Source of the DNA: Candidatus Saccharimonadota bacterium | GTDB lineage: Bacteria > Patescibacteriota > Saccharimonadia > Saccharimonadales > Saccharimonadaceae | Direction: 5' to 3' | Assembly: GCA_016290315.1 (NCBI GenBank) | Contig: JAEETK010000009.1 | Span: 1-37,808 of the forward strand | DNA length: 37,808 nt | In this document: positions 15,550 through 23,082 of the stretch, one piece after another | Position numbering within the stretch: position 1 is the stretch's first letter | How the letters are laid out: the number at the start of each line of letters is the position of its first letter | Notes under the pieces: generated by a model | What the model saw: the letters and a program-made list of their open reading frames with translations, nothing else | What the model was told of the DNA's origin: nothing | Database searches by the model: none | Translations under genes and position numbers: made by a program

Positions 15550-16332
15550 ATGATTATCTCGATTCTTGGAGCTGGCGTATTCGGAAAAGCGCTCGGCAAA
15601 ATTCTCACCGACAACCATCACGAAGTAAAATATTATGACCCTTACGTCTACCCAGACATACCGTTAGAGCGAGCTACTTACCAAGCCAACGCCATCGCCA
15701 TCGTTATTCCATCTGCCAATCTGCCAGAATTTCTCGAAACATACCCTTCACATCTAAAAAAGCTCCCAACCATTTTGGCAACAAAGGGCATCTGCGATCC
15801 CAGCATGTTTGACGATTTTGAACAGTTTTCAGCCATTTCCGGACCAGGCTTTGCTCAAGAAATAATCGACGGAAAACCTGCCACATTTACCGCTTCCGCG
15901 CCCTTCGCTATGGGATTGCTTAAGAACGAGCAAATCCAAATCGAGCTACAAGAAGATTTACTCGGTATCCTACTTTGCGGCTCGCTCAAGAACATCTATG
16001 CTATCGGCGCTGGCTATCATGGCGACTCCGAAAACGATTCAGCCATTTTTATCCAACACGCTCATGCCGAAATGCAAAAATACCTCAAAGATCACGGCGC
16101 TCAGCCATACACGGCCGAACTAGCCTGCGGCATTGGCGACCTAATTCTTACCTGTACTCACGACACTTCTCGCAACTACATGTGCGGCGTTCGCCTACGC
16201 GAAGGAAAGAGTTTGCCAGAAATAATCGACGAACTAAAGACTGTCGAAGGTGTATCTGCGCTCAGCAAAATCGACCATGCAGATTATATGATTCTTGACG
16301 AAATATACGACCTTGTTGGCCAAATAGATTAA
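15550..16332 (+). CDS. gpsA: NAD(P)H-dependent glycerol-3-phosphate dehydrogenase
   Basis: GpsA reduces dihydroxyacetone phosphate to sn-glycerol-3-phosphate for phospholipid synthesis. The 260-residue protein opens with a Rossmann motif (IISILGAGVFGKALGKIL). It continues with AIAIVIPSANLPEFL, the ISGPGFAQEI substrate loop, and the C-terminal helical domain with the catalytic Lys in GSLKNIYAIGAGYHGD. The family helix ELACGIGDLILTCTHDTSRNY is clear. At 260 residues it is about 70 shorter than typical GpsA. The trimming is spread over loops and there is no frameshift. Its TAA overlaps the stop of the convergent 733-residue gene on a TTAA sequence. The aldolase fusion and the phosphodiesterase in this window act on neighbouring triose and glycerol phosphates. 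Confidence 0.92.
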   Translation: MIISILGAGVFGKALGKILTDNHHEVKYYDPYVYPDIPLERATYQANAIAIVIPSANLPEFLETYPSHLKKLPTILATKGICDPSMFDDFEQFSAISGPGFAQEIIDGKPATFTASAPFAMGLLKNEQIQIELQEDLLGILLCGSLKNIYAIGAGYHGDSENDSAIFIQHAHAEMQKYLKDHGAQPYTAELACGIGDLILTCTHDTSRNYMCGVRLREGKSLPEIIDELKTVEGVSALSKIDHADYMILDEIYDLVGQID

Positions 16333-18530
16333 AGTAGCCCTTCAATATAACTCACCGAAACATCTTTTGTTTGAAAGTTCGTTTGACGTATATGCGCATC
16401 GGCCACCAAAAGCGTTCGCGCAATTTTGTCATCATATTCCTGACCAAGGGACTCTTTGTATTTCTCCGAAAGTTGCTTTAAATAGCCTTGTTCAATATCA
16501 TTCGTAGCCGACTCGCACAACGAGGCGAAACCGTCAAAAAGGCGTCGCTTTGCCGTCTCAGGTTTGTCGTCATAACTTTCATAAAACGCCGTCAGCTTAT
16601 CATATTCTTCAAGAATAGCGCCATATAGTGCTTTGCTATTTTTCGCATCCTTAAACTGCAAAAATAGCTGCTCCATCGCATAAACTTCATTGTCAGTTAT
16701 CTTCTTCCGCGCCAGAAGATATTTAAACAAATCAACCTTATCAATATCATCGCAAAAGATCGCACTATAATAAACCCGACTAAGTTTTGCATCGGCAGAA
16801 TGAACATATTTTTCAATGCTCTTATTCTTCTGCTTAGCAAACCAAAGATCATGACATTTATTCTCAACGTCATCTGCAACCTTATATTTATCCGTCGCAT
16901 AACCGTTCAGAAAAGCTTTTAATTTCGAATCGTATCGCTTAACCCCGTCTAGGCACAGCACCCAGCCCAGGGCCTCTTCAAACTCATCTTTTTCGGACTC
17001 ATTCACATATTTAATACGATTACGATTCTTTATTGGCCAAACATCGCCAACGCGCGGCCAAAACAACTCATATACAAGTTTTTCCATCGCATTATTTAAG
17101 CCGGCATCTTCGCCTGGCAAAGTTTTCCAAAAATAATTCAAAAGATCGCACGCCATCCAATACAAGTTATAATCTTCATCGTTTTTAATAGTTAAATTCT
17201 TAAGAATACTCACGACCGCGGGCAAAACATTGCTGTATTTTTTGTAATCTGCCACCTGCATATAATTACATAGATAAAAGGCAATAAAATTCCGGTTATA
17301 TTCTCCAGAAATTATTTCTTTTTGAATTTGCTTATCTGCGGCAGTAGAGAAATTTACAAGTTGCGGATACTTAAAAAAGACGCACGGATCGTTCGTTTCC
17401 GTGTAGCTTTTGAGGCTAACATTTATAGTTTCGAGACGTAAAAACTTTTCCCGAATATCTTCGCCTAATAAGTCATTCAAACGCTCATAGAACGTACCAA
17501 CATTTCGCGACAAATTATTATATTCAAAGAAATCGTAAAAGAAGTGAACCAACTTTGCAATGTCCACTTTATCAAAAATATAACAAGCACGAAAGATTAA
17601 TAGCTCGCGTTCGAAATCCAATTTATCTTCATCAAATCTTAAATGTGAATCCCCACCAATGCAGCGCTCATAACTGACCGCTCTTACCCAATCTTCGGTG
17701 CTGATCATAAAATTATCTGGACACAGAAAGCGCGCTAGCAAGACGCACATAAAATCCATTTCATCTTCATCGACAAACAAAAAATTACAACAGTTGTCTT
17801 CCAAAATGTTTTTGATCATGAGCGAATCGCCGGACATCTGCGAAATAATACTTGGTTCGGCAAAATCCGACATCGGAATCGTATTAATAATATCTAGATA
17901 CTCTCTAAACTGTGCCGCATCAGTCACAATACTATTACTAGTCAAACAATCCGCGTAGCGTGATTTCATTACGACACTATCATTCAACGCCGCAACGCCC
18001 AATTTACCAAAATATTCATTATGTATCTTTAAAAAGCGCTCGTTTTTCAGTAGACGACTCATTTTTACGAGTTGAGCCGTGCCGTCTATATGGCCGTAAG
18101 TATCTTTTCGTAGTCGATCGAATATCTCACGATATTTTGGGCTAACTAAATGACTTGTCTTATAGCTTTGAAACACAAATCCACCCAAATCACCATTTGC
18201 GTCAAACGAAATACCCTTCCGCATCAACACGCGCACCGAACGCGAGATAATATGAAACCGATACGAACGAAACATATCAATTACTTCATAGTGATCCAAT
18301 GCGCGAATAATCTCATTGTAAGCATCTGGATTGTCGGCATATTTCAACTCGTATTCCTTCAGTTTTCGACCATCCAACGCATAAAAATGAATTACTGCAT
18401 CGTGCAAAGACGAATAGCGCGGTATTATCGTCTCAAAATAAACAATCCGACGACATATTTTTTCGAAATCGCCAGCTTTTTCGAAGCTAAAAATAGCATC
18501 CCCATTCTTTGCGCCATCACCTCTTGCCAT
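16329..18530 (-). CDS. Large helical protein of unknown function (733 residues)
   Basis: I do not recognise this 733-residue protein. It is soluble, with no signal peptide or membrane span. It is rich in Tyr, Phe, Asp, Lys and Leu, and looks almost wholly helical, with repeated amphipathic helix pairs such as AYNEIIRALDHYEVIDMF and LYGAILEEYDKLTAFYESYD; a helical-repeat scaffold is possible. About fifteen cysteines are scattered without a zinc pattern. No Walker, nuclease or helix-turn-helix motif is found. It diverges from the helicase-nuclease gene with 13 bases between the two start codons, and both have -10 elements inside that gap, which suggests linked expression. Its stop overlaps that of gpsA. 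A role near DNA repair is only suggested by position. Confidence 0.75.
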   Translation of the reverse strand: MARGDGAKNGDAIFSFEKAGDFEKICRRIVYFETIIPRYSSLHDAVIHFYALDGRKLKEYELKYADNPDAYNEIIRALDHYEVIDMFRSYRFHIISRSVRVLMRKGISFDANGDLGGFVFQSYKTSHLVSPKYREIFDRLRKDTYGHIDGTAQLVKMSRLLKNERFLKIHNEYFGKLGVAALNDSVVMKSRYADCLTSNSIVTDAAQFREYLDIINTIPMSDFAEPSIISQMSGDSLMIKNILEDNCCNFLFVDEDEMDFMCVLLARFLCPDNFMISTEDWVRAVSYERCIGGDSHLRFDEDKLDFERELLIFRACYIFDKVDIAKLVHFFYDFFEYNNLSRNVGTFYERLNDLLGEDIREKFLRLETINVSLKSYTETNDPCVFFKYPQLVNFSTAADKQIQKEIISGEYNRNFIAFYLCNYMQVADYKKYSNVLPAVVSILKNLTIKNDEDYNLYWMACDLLNYFWKTLPGEDAGLNNAMEKLVYELFWPRVGDVWPIKNRNRIKYVNESEKDEFEEALGWVLCLDGVKRYDSKLKAFLNGYATDKYKVADDVENKCHDLWFAKQKNKSIEKYVHSADAKLSRVYYSAIFCDDIDKVDLFKYLLARKKITDNEVYAMEQLFLQFKDAKNSKALYGAILEEYDKLTAFYESYDDKPETAKRRLFDGFASLCESATNDIEQGYLKQLSEKYKESLGQEYDDKIARTLLVADAHIRQTNFQTKDVSVSYIEGLL

Positions 18531-18531
18531 A

Positions 18532-18544
18532 TATAATTATTATA
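18532..18544. promoter_or_regulatory. Overlapping divergent -10 elements in a 13 bp spacer
   Basis: TATAAT at 18532-18537 on the plus strand ends six bases before the helicase ATG at 18544. TATAAT at 18539-18544 on the minus strand ends eight bases before the orphan ATG at 18530. Both mRNAs should be leaderless or nearly so, and the two start regions overlap physically. Confidence 0.6.
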
Positions 18545-21500
18545 TGGAATTCGAGAACGCTTATCAACACCTTAACGACCAGCAGCGCGCCGCTGTTGAC
18601 CATATCGACGGACCATTATTAGTTATTGCGGGACCAGGCACCGGTAAGACCCAGCTTCTTTCCGTTCGCGTTGCTAATATTCTTAGACAAACCGACGTTG
18701 GACCAGAAAACATCCTTTGTTTAACTTTCACCGAAACCGGCGCTAGTAATATGCGCAAACGTCTCGCCGATTTTATTGGCCCCGAGGCCTATAAAGTCCA
18801 AATTCAAACCTATCATGCTTTCGGCTCCTACATTCTTCAAGAGCATCGCCCAGATTTAACTGCCGCCATCGATGAGCTTGAACGTTTTACTATGATTCGC
18901 GACATTCAAGAGTCACTCGACCCAACTGACATTCTGCGCCCAGAGTTTTATACTAGCTCTATCATTTCCGCTATTTCCGACTTAAAATCCGCAGCCTTGT
19001 CGCCAGAAGATATTCGCAAAATCGTCAATCGCAACCAGATTGATTCTGCTAAGATTTATTCTGCCATATCAGAAGAAATCCAAAGCACGCGCGGTTTGCG
19101 CTATCCGAAATCCGCCGAAGTATACGGACGTATTCTTGACGCCATTAAAACTTTTGTCGATGCGCCAAGCTCGCCCGAATATATTGTTGGAAAAGTCGAA
19201 CCAATCGCAAATATTTACTATCGCTCGCTCGCCGAAGCTCTACTTGCAGAAGAAAACTCCGCTAAACCATCTTCAAAACTGCCCGGGAAATGGCGAGATA
19301 AGTATTTTAAGAAGGATAAAAACGACAACTACGTTTTTGGCGACGATATAGCTAATAAGAAATTACTCAGCCTCGCCAATATTATGGAGAAGTATAGCAC
19401 TGCACTAAACGCATCTGGGCTCTTCGACTATGACGACATGATTCTAAATGCCATCGATTTGCTTAAGAATGATGACGAAAAACGCTATAACGCCCAAGAA
19501 CGCTTCCAATATATTCTACTCGACGAGTTTCAAGATACCAATGATGCTCAAGCGCAGTTAGTTAGCCTACTTACCGACAATCCTAGCAATGAAGGTAAGC
19601 CAAATATCATGGCCGTCGGCGATGACGATCAGGCCATTTACGGCTTTCAAGGCGCCAATACGTCTAACTTCTTCGATTTTGACGCCAAATATCACCCAAA
19701 ACAAATCTTCCTTACTAAGAACTACCGCTCCTCGGCGCCAATTCTTGAACTATCGCACAATATTATTGAACAGGCGACGGACCGTTTCTGTAAGGCGCCA
19801 AACGTCAATATTGATAAGCACATCTCAGCCGAAAACGCACCCGACCAAACAAATATCGAGATTCGCGAATTTAAAGCTTATCAAGCCGAATATTCATATA
19901 TCGCTCGCGAAATACGCAAAATACTCGATAATGGCACAGCGGGAAATAATATCGCTATTATCGCGCCAAAGCATAAATATCTGGTTTCTATCTTGCCGTA
20001 CCTTCACGCGCTGGACATTCCTGTTTCATACACGCGTCGCGAAAATATCCTTGAGGATAGTAATATCAACGAGCTACTCAATTTCTGCCACGCATTACTC
20101 GCCATTGCGCAGAATCCAAAATACGCCGACACATACTGGTTCCAATTATTATCCATGCCATGTTGGAATCTCGAACCAAGAACCATCATCGAATTAATTC
20201 AATCAGCAAAATACAGCAAGCGCAGCATCCTCGAGCACATGCTTGAGGGGGATAATGAACAGTTGAAAGAAATCGCGAATTTTATCACGGAACTTTCCGC
20301 CCAAACAGAAACGTATTCAGCCGAATACATCATCAATATTGCCTGTAAAAAACTCTTTGATGACGAACTTGATAATTACGAACTATTTAGCAACCTGAAT
20401 ACGCTTCGTGACATGCTTTCGGCAAAAAAGACTAGAAATAGCGAAAAACTCAAGCTAGCCGATTTTATACATATGCTAGACGCCTACAATAACGCCGAAA
20501 TGGCCATCTTAAATAAATCACCTTACCACGAATCCGACACGGCCGTACAACTACAAACCGTACACTCCGCCAAGGGGCTAGAATACGAACACGTATTCTT
20601 GATTGCGGCCGATAACAAAAACTGGAGCGAAGCAAAAGGGAATACTGATCTTATCACCTTACCGCGCAACCTTGAGCATGTCCGCCATACTGGCGACTCG
20701 GCCGACGAGAAAATTCGCGTATTCTTCGTTGCGCTAACTCGCGCAAAAGCATATTTGCACCTTACCTACAGCCTCTCTGACTTTGCCGGACACACCGCCG
20801 ACCGTCTGAAATATCTAGATATCCGCGAAAATGAAAATCATTCTCAAATTAGCAAGGTTACCCCAGAAGAGTTTGCCGAAATTATCCCTAGCGAAGCCGA
20901 CGAATTACAACCAAGCGACATCGCTCCAGATAAGTGGCTCGACAATTATATTCCCGACGACGAAACCCGCAAAAACCTACTCTTGCCATATGTCGAGAAA
21001 TATCGCATTTCGCCTACCCATCTCAATACCTTCCTGGACTTACGCTACGGAGAAGGCCCCATCACATTTCTGCGCAACTACATCATTGGCGAGCCTAGCG
21101 ATGAATCCAACAGCTTCGCCCTCATCTACGGAAGCCTCATCCATGAGATAATGGACGAGATTAATAAGGAGAATATTAGCAACGAGGAGGCTATCGAGCG
21201 GTTTGAGAAACGCATCGATGAGGCTGACACGGACGAAAAAACCAAAGAGGACCTGCATAAACGCGGCCGGGCAGAGCTGGCTAAATTCCTCAGCGAACGC
21301 GGCGACTTGATTCGCAACACTAACGCTGAATCCGAACGCGGCTTCTTTACGGAAACCATCACACTTGGCGACGCTATTTTAACTGGCAAAATCGATCGCG
21401 TAGAAATCGATGAAGATACTAAAACCATAACCGTCGCAGACTTCAAAACCGGAAACGCCAAGCATAAATGGAGCACCTACGACACGACATTTGCCTATAA

Positions 21501-21780
21501 AATCCAATTGTATTTTTATAAATTCCTAATCGAGAATTCTAAAGATTTTCGCAACTATAAGGTCAAAACTGGACGCATCGACTATATCTCGCCAGACGAC
21601 GAAGGCGATATCGTTTCGTTAGAGCTAGAGTTTAACGAGAAAGACTCCGCAGATATAAAACATCTTATCCAGGCCGTATTCCGCCACATCAAGACCCTCG
21701 ATCTCCCAGACACCACTGCAGCTCTAGAGAGCAGTAATCCAACAAAAGCATTCTATGACCAGCTAATTGCCGAAGTGTAG
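18544..21780 (+). CDS. UvrD/PcrA-type helicase fused to a RecB-like nuclease
   Basis: This 1078-residue protein joins a superfamily 1A 3'-5' DNA helicase to a PD-(D/E)XK nuclease. Helicase motifs occur in order: Walker A AGPGTGKTQLL (about residue 30), Ia LTFTETGASNMRKRL, II LLDEFQDTNDAQ, III GDDDQAIYGFQGA, IV KNYRSS, V VHSAKGLEYEHVFLI and VI FVALTRAKAYLHL. After about residue 820 a RecB-type nuclease follows: GSLIHEIMDEI, LTGKIDRVEIDED, ITVADFKTGN and the QLYFYKF helix. This layout matches AddA-like or PcrA-nuclease fusions for end resection or repair. No AddB or RecC partner gene is nearby. Start and promoter are set by the leaderless -10 at 18532. Length and domain order are complete. Confidence 0.9.
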   Translation: MEFENAYQHLNDQQRAAVDHIDGPLLVIAGPGTGKTQLLSVRVANILRQTDVGPENILCLTFTETGASNMRKRLADFIGPEAYKVQIQTYHAFGSYILQEHRPDLTAAIDELERFTMIRDIQESLDPTDILRPEFYTSSIISAISDLKSAALSPEDIRKIVNRNQIDSAKIYSAISEEIQSTRGLRYPKSAEVYGRILDAIKTFVDAPSSPEYIVGKVEPIANIYYRSLAEALLAEENSAKPSSKLPGKWRDKYFKKDKNDNYVFGDDIANKKLLSLANIMEKYSTALNASGLFDYDDMILNAIDLLKNDDEKRYNAQERFQYILLDEFQDTNDAQAQLVSLLTDNPSNEGKPNIMAVGDDDQAIYGFQGANTSNFFDFDAKYHPKQIFLTKNYRSSAPILELSHNIIEQATDRFCKAPNVNIDKHISAENAPDQTNIEIREFKAYQAEYSYIAREIRKILDNGTAGNNIAIIAPKHKYLVSILPYLHALDIPVSYTRRENILEDSNINELLNFCHALLAIAQNPKYADTYWFQLLSMPCWNLEPRTIIELIQSAKYSKRSILEHMLEGDNEQLKEIANFITELSAQTETYSAEYIINIACKKLFDDELDNYELFSNLNTLRDMLSAKKTRNSEKLKLADFIHMLDAYNNAEMAILNKSPYHESDTAVQLQTVHSAKGLEYEHVFLIAADNKNWSEAKGNTDLITLPRNLEHVRHTGDSADEKIRVFFVALTRAKAYLHLTYSLSDFAGHTADRLKYLDIRENENHSQISKVTPEEFAEIIPSEADELQPSDIAPDKWLDNYIPDDETRKNLLLPYVEKYRISPTHLNTFLDLRYGEGPITFLRNYIIGEPSDESNSFALIYGSLIHEIMDEINKENISNEEAIERFEKRIDEADTDEKTKEDLHKRGRAELAKFLSERGDLIRNTNAESERGFFTETITLGDAILTGKIDRVEIDEDTKTITVADFKTGNAKHKWSTYDTTFAYKIQLYFYKFLIENSKDFRNYKVKTGRIDYISPDDEGDIVSLELEFNEKDSADIKHLIQAVFRHIKTLDLPDTTAALESSNPTKAFYDQLIAEV

Positions 21781-21790
21781 ATCACTACTA

Positions 21791-21819
21791 TTGCCGCATT
21801 CCCAATAAAATGTTATAAT
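21791..21819 (+). promoter_or_regulatory. Promoter of the zinc-ribbon miniprotein gene
   Basis: TTGCCG, a 17 bp spacer and TATAAT, with a TGT just upstream of the -10, precede a leader of about 52 nt that ends in AAGGAGGTG. Confidence 0.65.
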
Positions 21820-21877
21820 TATGTAGCTTTAGATAACCTTAAGTGTTCTTTTCCCAAAAAGGAGGTGAAAAACAAAC

Positions 21878-22081
21878 ATGTTGTTTTTTGGCAGTCACAT
21901 AATCTCAGGGTTCTACAAGAAAAAGCTTCCGCCAACGCTCAAGTCGACAGAAGGCCAGTTACAGCATAGGACAATGAGGTGCCCCTATTGCTCTGAGACG
22001 GGACAGCGGATCAATACAACATTGTTTCCCACTGTAAGCGAATGTCCTTTCTGTGGCGGCCGACGGCGCATTATTTACTGA
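21878..22081 (+). CDS. 67-residue zinc-ribbon-like miniprotein
   Basis: The N-terminal half (MLFFGSHIISGFYKKKLPPT) is partly hydrophobic and basic. The C-terminal half carries two CxxC knuckles, RCPYCSE and ECPFCGGRRR, 18 residues apart, which is the pattern of a zinc ribbon that binds one metal ion. Such ribbons usually contact nucleic acid or protein; the basic end RRRIIY would suit nucleic acid. No named family is recognised. A near-perfect Shine-Dalgarno (AAGGAGGTG) lies ten bases before the ATG, with a -35/-10 promoter before and a hairpin terminator after it. It is the first of two adjacent, independently controlled small genes. Confidence 0.72.
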   Translation: MLFFGSHIISGFYKKKLPPTLKSTEGQLQHRTMRCPYCSETGQRINTTLFPTVSECPFCGGRRRIIY

Positions 22082-22108
22082 TTGCATCTCTCACTAAAAC
22101 CACCCCAC

Positions 22109-22137
22109 GCCACCGTCAATATGCGGTGGTTTTTTTC
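22109..22137 (+). terminator. Terminator of the zinc-ribbon gene
   Basis: CCACCG and CGGTGG close a loop of seven to eight bases and are followed by seven T. Confidence 0.8.
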
Positions 22138-22241
22138 ATGAAACAACATTGTCTAACATCGCAAGGCGCATATCGCACCATCATCTACACGCCGTTTTGG
22201 GCAGAAAATGCCATATTTTGACAAAAAACCACAAAAAACTA

Positions 22242-22270
22242 TTGCATGATTATTCGTCTCGTGATATATT
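22242..22270 (+). promoter_or_regulatory. Promoter of the 68-residue gene
   Basis: TTGCAT, a 17 bp spacer and TATATT with a TGA extension directly upstream. The 100 bases before it, after the previous terminator, hold nothing I can identify. Confidence 0.7.
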
Positions 22271-22276
22271 TCTACC

Positions 22277-22413
22277 AGACATCGCAAAAATAGCTTTTAA
22301 GCTAGCGACTGCTCTTTAGAAAAACCAGAAAGCATGAGCCGTTCTAAATGACACCCAAACGCGCGGTGTCTATGAAGCATTTTGTTTGAGCAATCTATCA
22401 GGGAGGTGATAGT
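22277..22413 (+). promoter_or_regulatory. Structured 137-nt leader with Shine-Dalgarno in a hairpin loop
   Basis: Four stems can form in order: TAGCT/AGCTA (22291-22304), TTTAGAA/TTCTAAA (22315-22338), GACACC/GGTGTC (22340-22360) and CTATCA/TGATAG (22395-22412). The last holds GGGAGG exactly in its six-base loop, just before the ATG at 22414. No known riboswitch core is recognised. The structure suggests control of translation, or a long-lived presentation of the ribosome binding site. Confidence 0.5.
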
Positions 22414-22620
22414 ATGTCTTTTGCTGTAGAAGAATATAGAAATGGCGTCAGAATGGGCAGCAAAGTCGTACAGGACGGAGTCGAGCTCGCCAGACTCATT
22501 GAAGGCGCACATTTGACCGGAACCACATATGAAGCCAATGCCAGCCAGAGTCTGTACGGACCGCAGGTAACTGCGAACGCTCCGAAGGATGCCGACTCGG
22601 TCCGTTGGAGAACATATTAA
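22414..22620 (+). CDS. 68-residue protein of unknown function
   Basis: The protein is soluble and mildly acidic, and belongs to no family I know. The first 35 residues look helical (FAVEEYRNGVRMGSKVVQDG, then VELARLIEGAHL). The rest is probably extended or disordered (NASQSLYGPQVTANAPKDAD). There are no cysteines, signal peptide or membrane segment. Coding status is supported by a GGGAGG Shine-Dalgarno, a consensus-like promoter, an unusually structured 137-nt leader and a strong terminator close after the stop. A reading frame on the opposite strand across the leader has no initiation signals and was discarded. Confidence 0.68.
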   Translation: MSFAVEEYRNGVRMGSKVVQDGVELARLIEGAHLTGTTYEANASQSLYGPQVTANAPKDADSVRWRTY

Positions 22621-22651
22621 GTAAGTAAAAACTCACTCATGCTTTCACAAA

Positions 22652-22680
22652 AGGCCACCGCCTCGCGGTGGCCTATTTTC
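22652..22680 (+). terminator. Terminator of the 68-residue gene
   Basis: AGGCCACCGC, loop CTC and GCGGTGGCCT form a perfect ten-base stem followed by ATTTTC. Confidence 0.85.
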
Positions 22681-22803
22681 ATAAAAACCTGTATAATAAT
22701 ACTAATCGAATCATGCTTCGGCCCCTGATTCAGATTCATAAATTTCCAGACGCCAATATTGCGTCACCCACATCTATAAAAACGCAATCAGCAAAGGATT
22801 TTT

Positions 22804-23082
22804 ATGAATCAAAACTCTCTTCAAACAAACCTTCATGAACCAATCGACGTCGATGCTAGTTTCTCGCGTAGTATTCTTGGACATTGCCGCCCCATCACTT
22901 TTCGCACTCAATCCGGCAGAGAAGTGCAAATCGCTCAAGTCGGCCTCGTTCATCCCAAATACGACGGGCTCAAAACTATTTACGCCTTCGACATCACCGA
23001 CGGCGCTACCGATTACCGCATTACGCTCGATACCGATTCGCTCAACTGGTATCTAGAATTCGAGGGGGATCATTATGAATGA
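22804..23082 (+). CDS. 92-residue protein coupled to the Y-family polymerase
   Basis: This small soluble protein has a short N-terminal tail (MNQNSLQTNLHEPIDVDASF). A beta-rich body follows, including RPITFRTQSGREVQIAQVGL, IYAFDITDGATDYRITLDTD and a C-terminal LNWYLEFEGDHYE. Its last eight bases overlap the start of the dinB-like gene, so the two are translationally coupled. I recognise no family with confidence. In Firmicutes, small YolD-like proteins are encoded directly before Y-family polymerases such as UvrX, so this may be an analogous accessory factor; that is inference from position and size. An AAAGGA lies just before the ATG, and TATAAT at 22692-22697 is a possible promoter with a roughly 100-nt leader. 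Confidence 0.68.
   Translation: MNQNSLQTNLHEPIDVDASFSRSILGHCRPITFRTQSGREVQIAQVGLVHPKYDGLKTIYAFDITDGATDYRITLDTDSLNWYLEFEGDHYE

Noticed and set aside
22297-22512. 71-codon minus-strand frame over the structured leader
   Set aside because: No ribosome binding site or promoter, and it runs opposite to the well-signalled plus-strand gene.
22700-22803. LexA/SOS box before the 92-residue and dinB genes
   Set aside because: No CTGT-N8-ACAG or GAAC-N4-GTTC type site was found.
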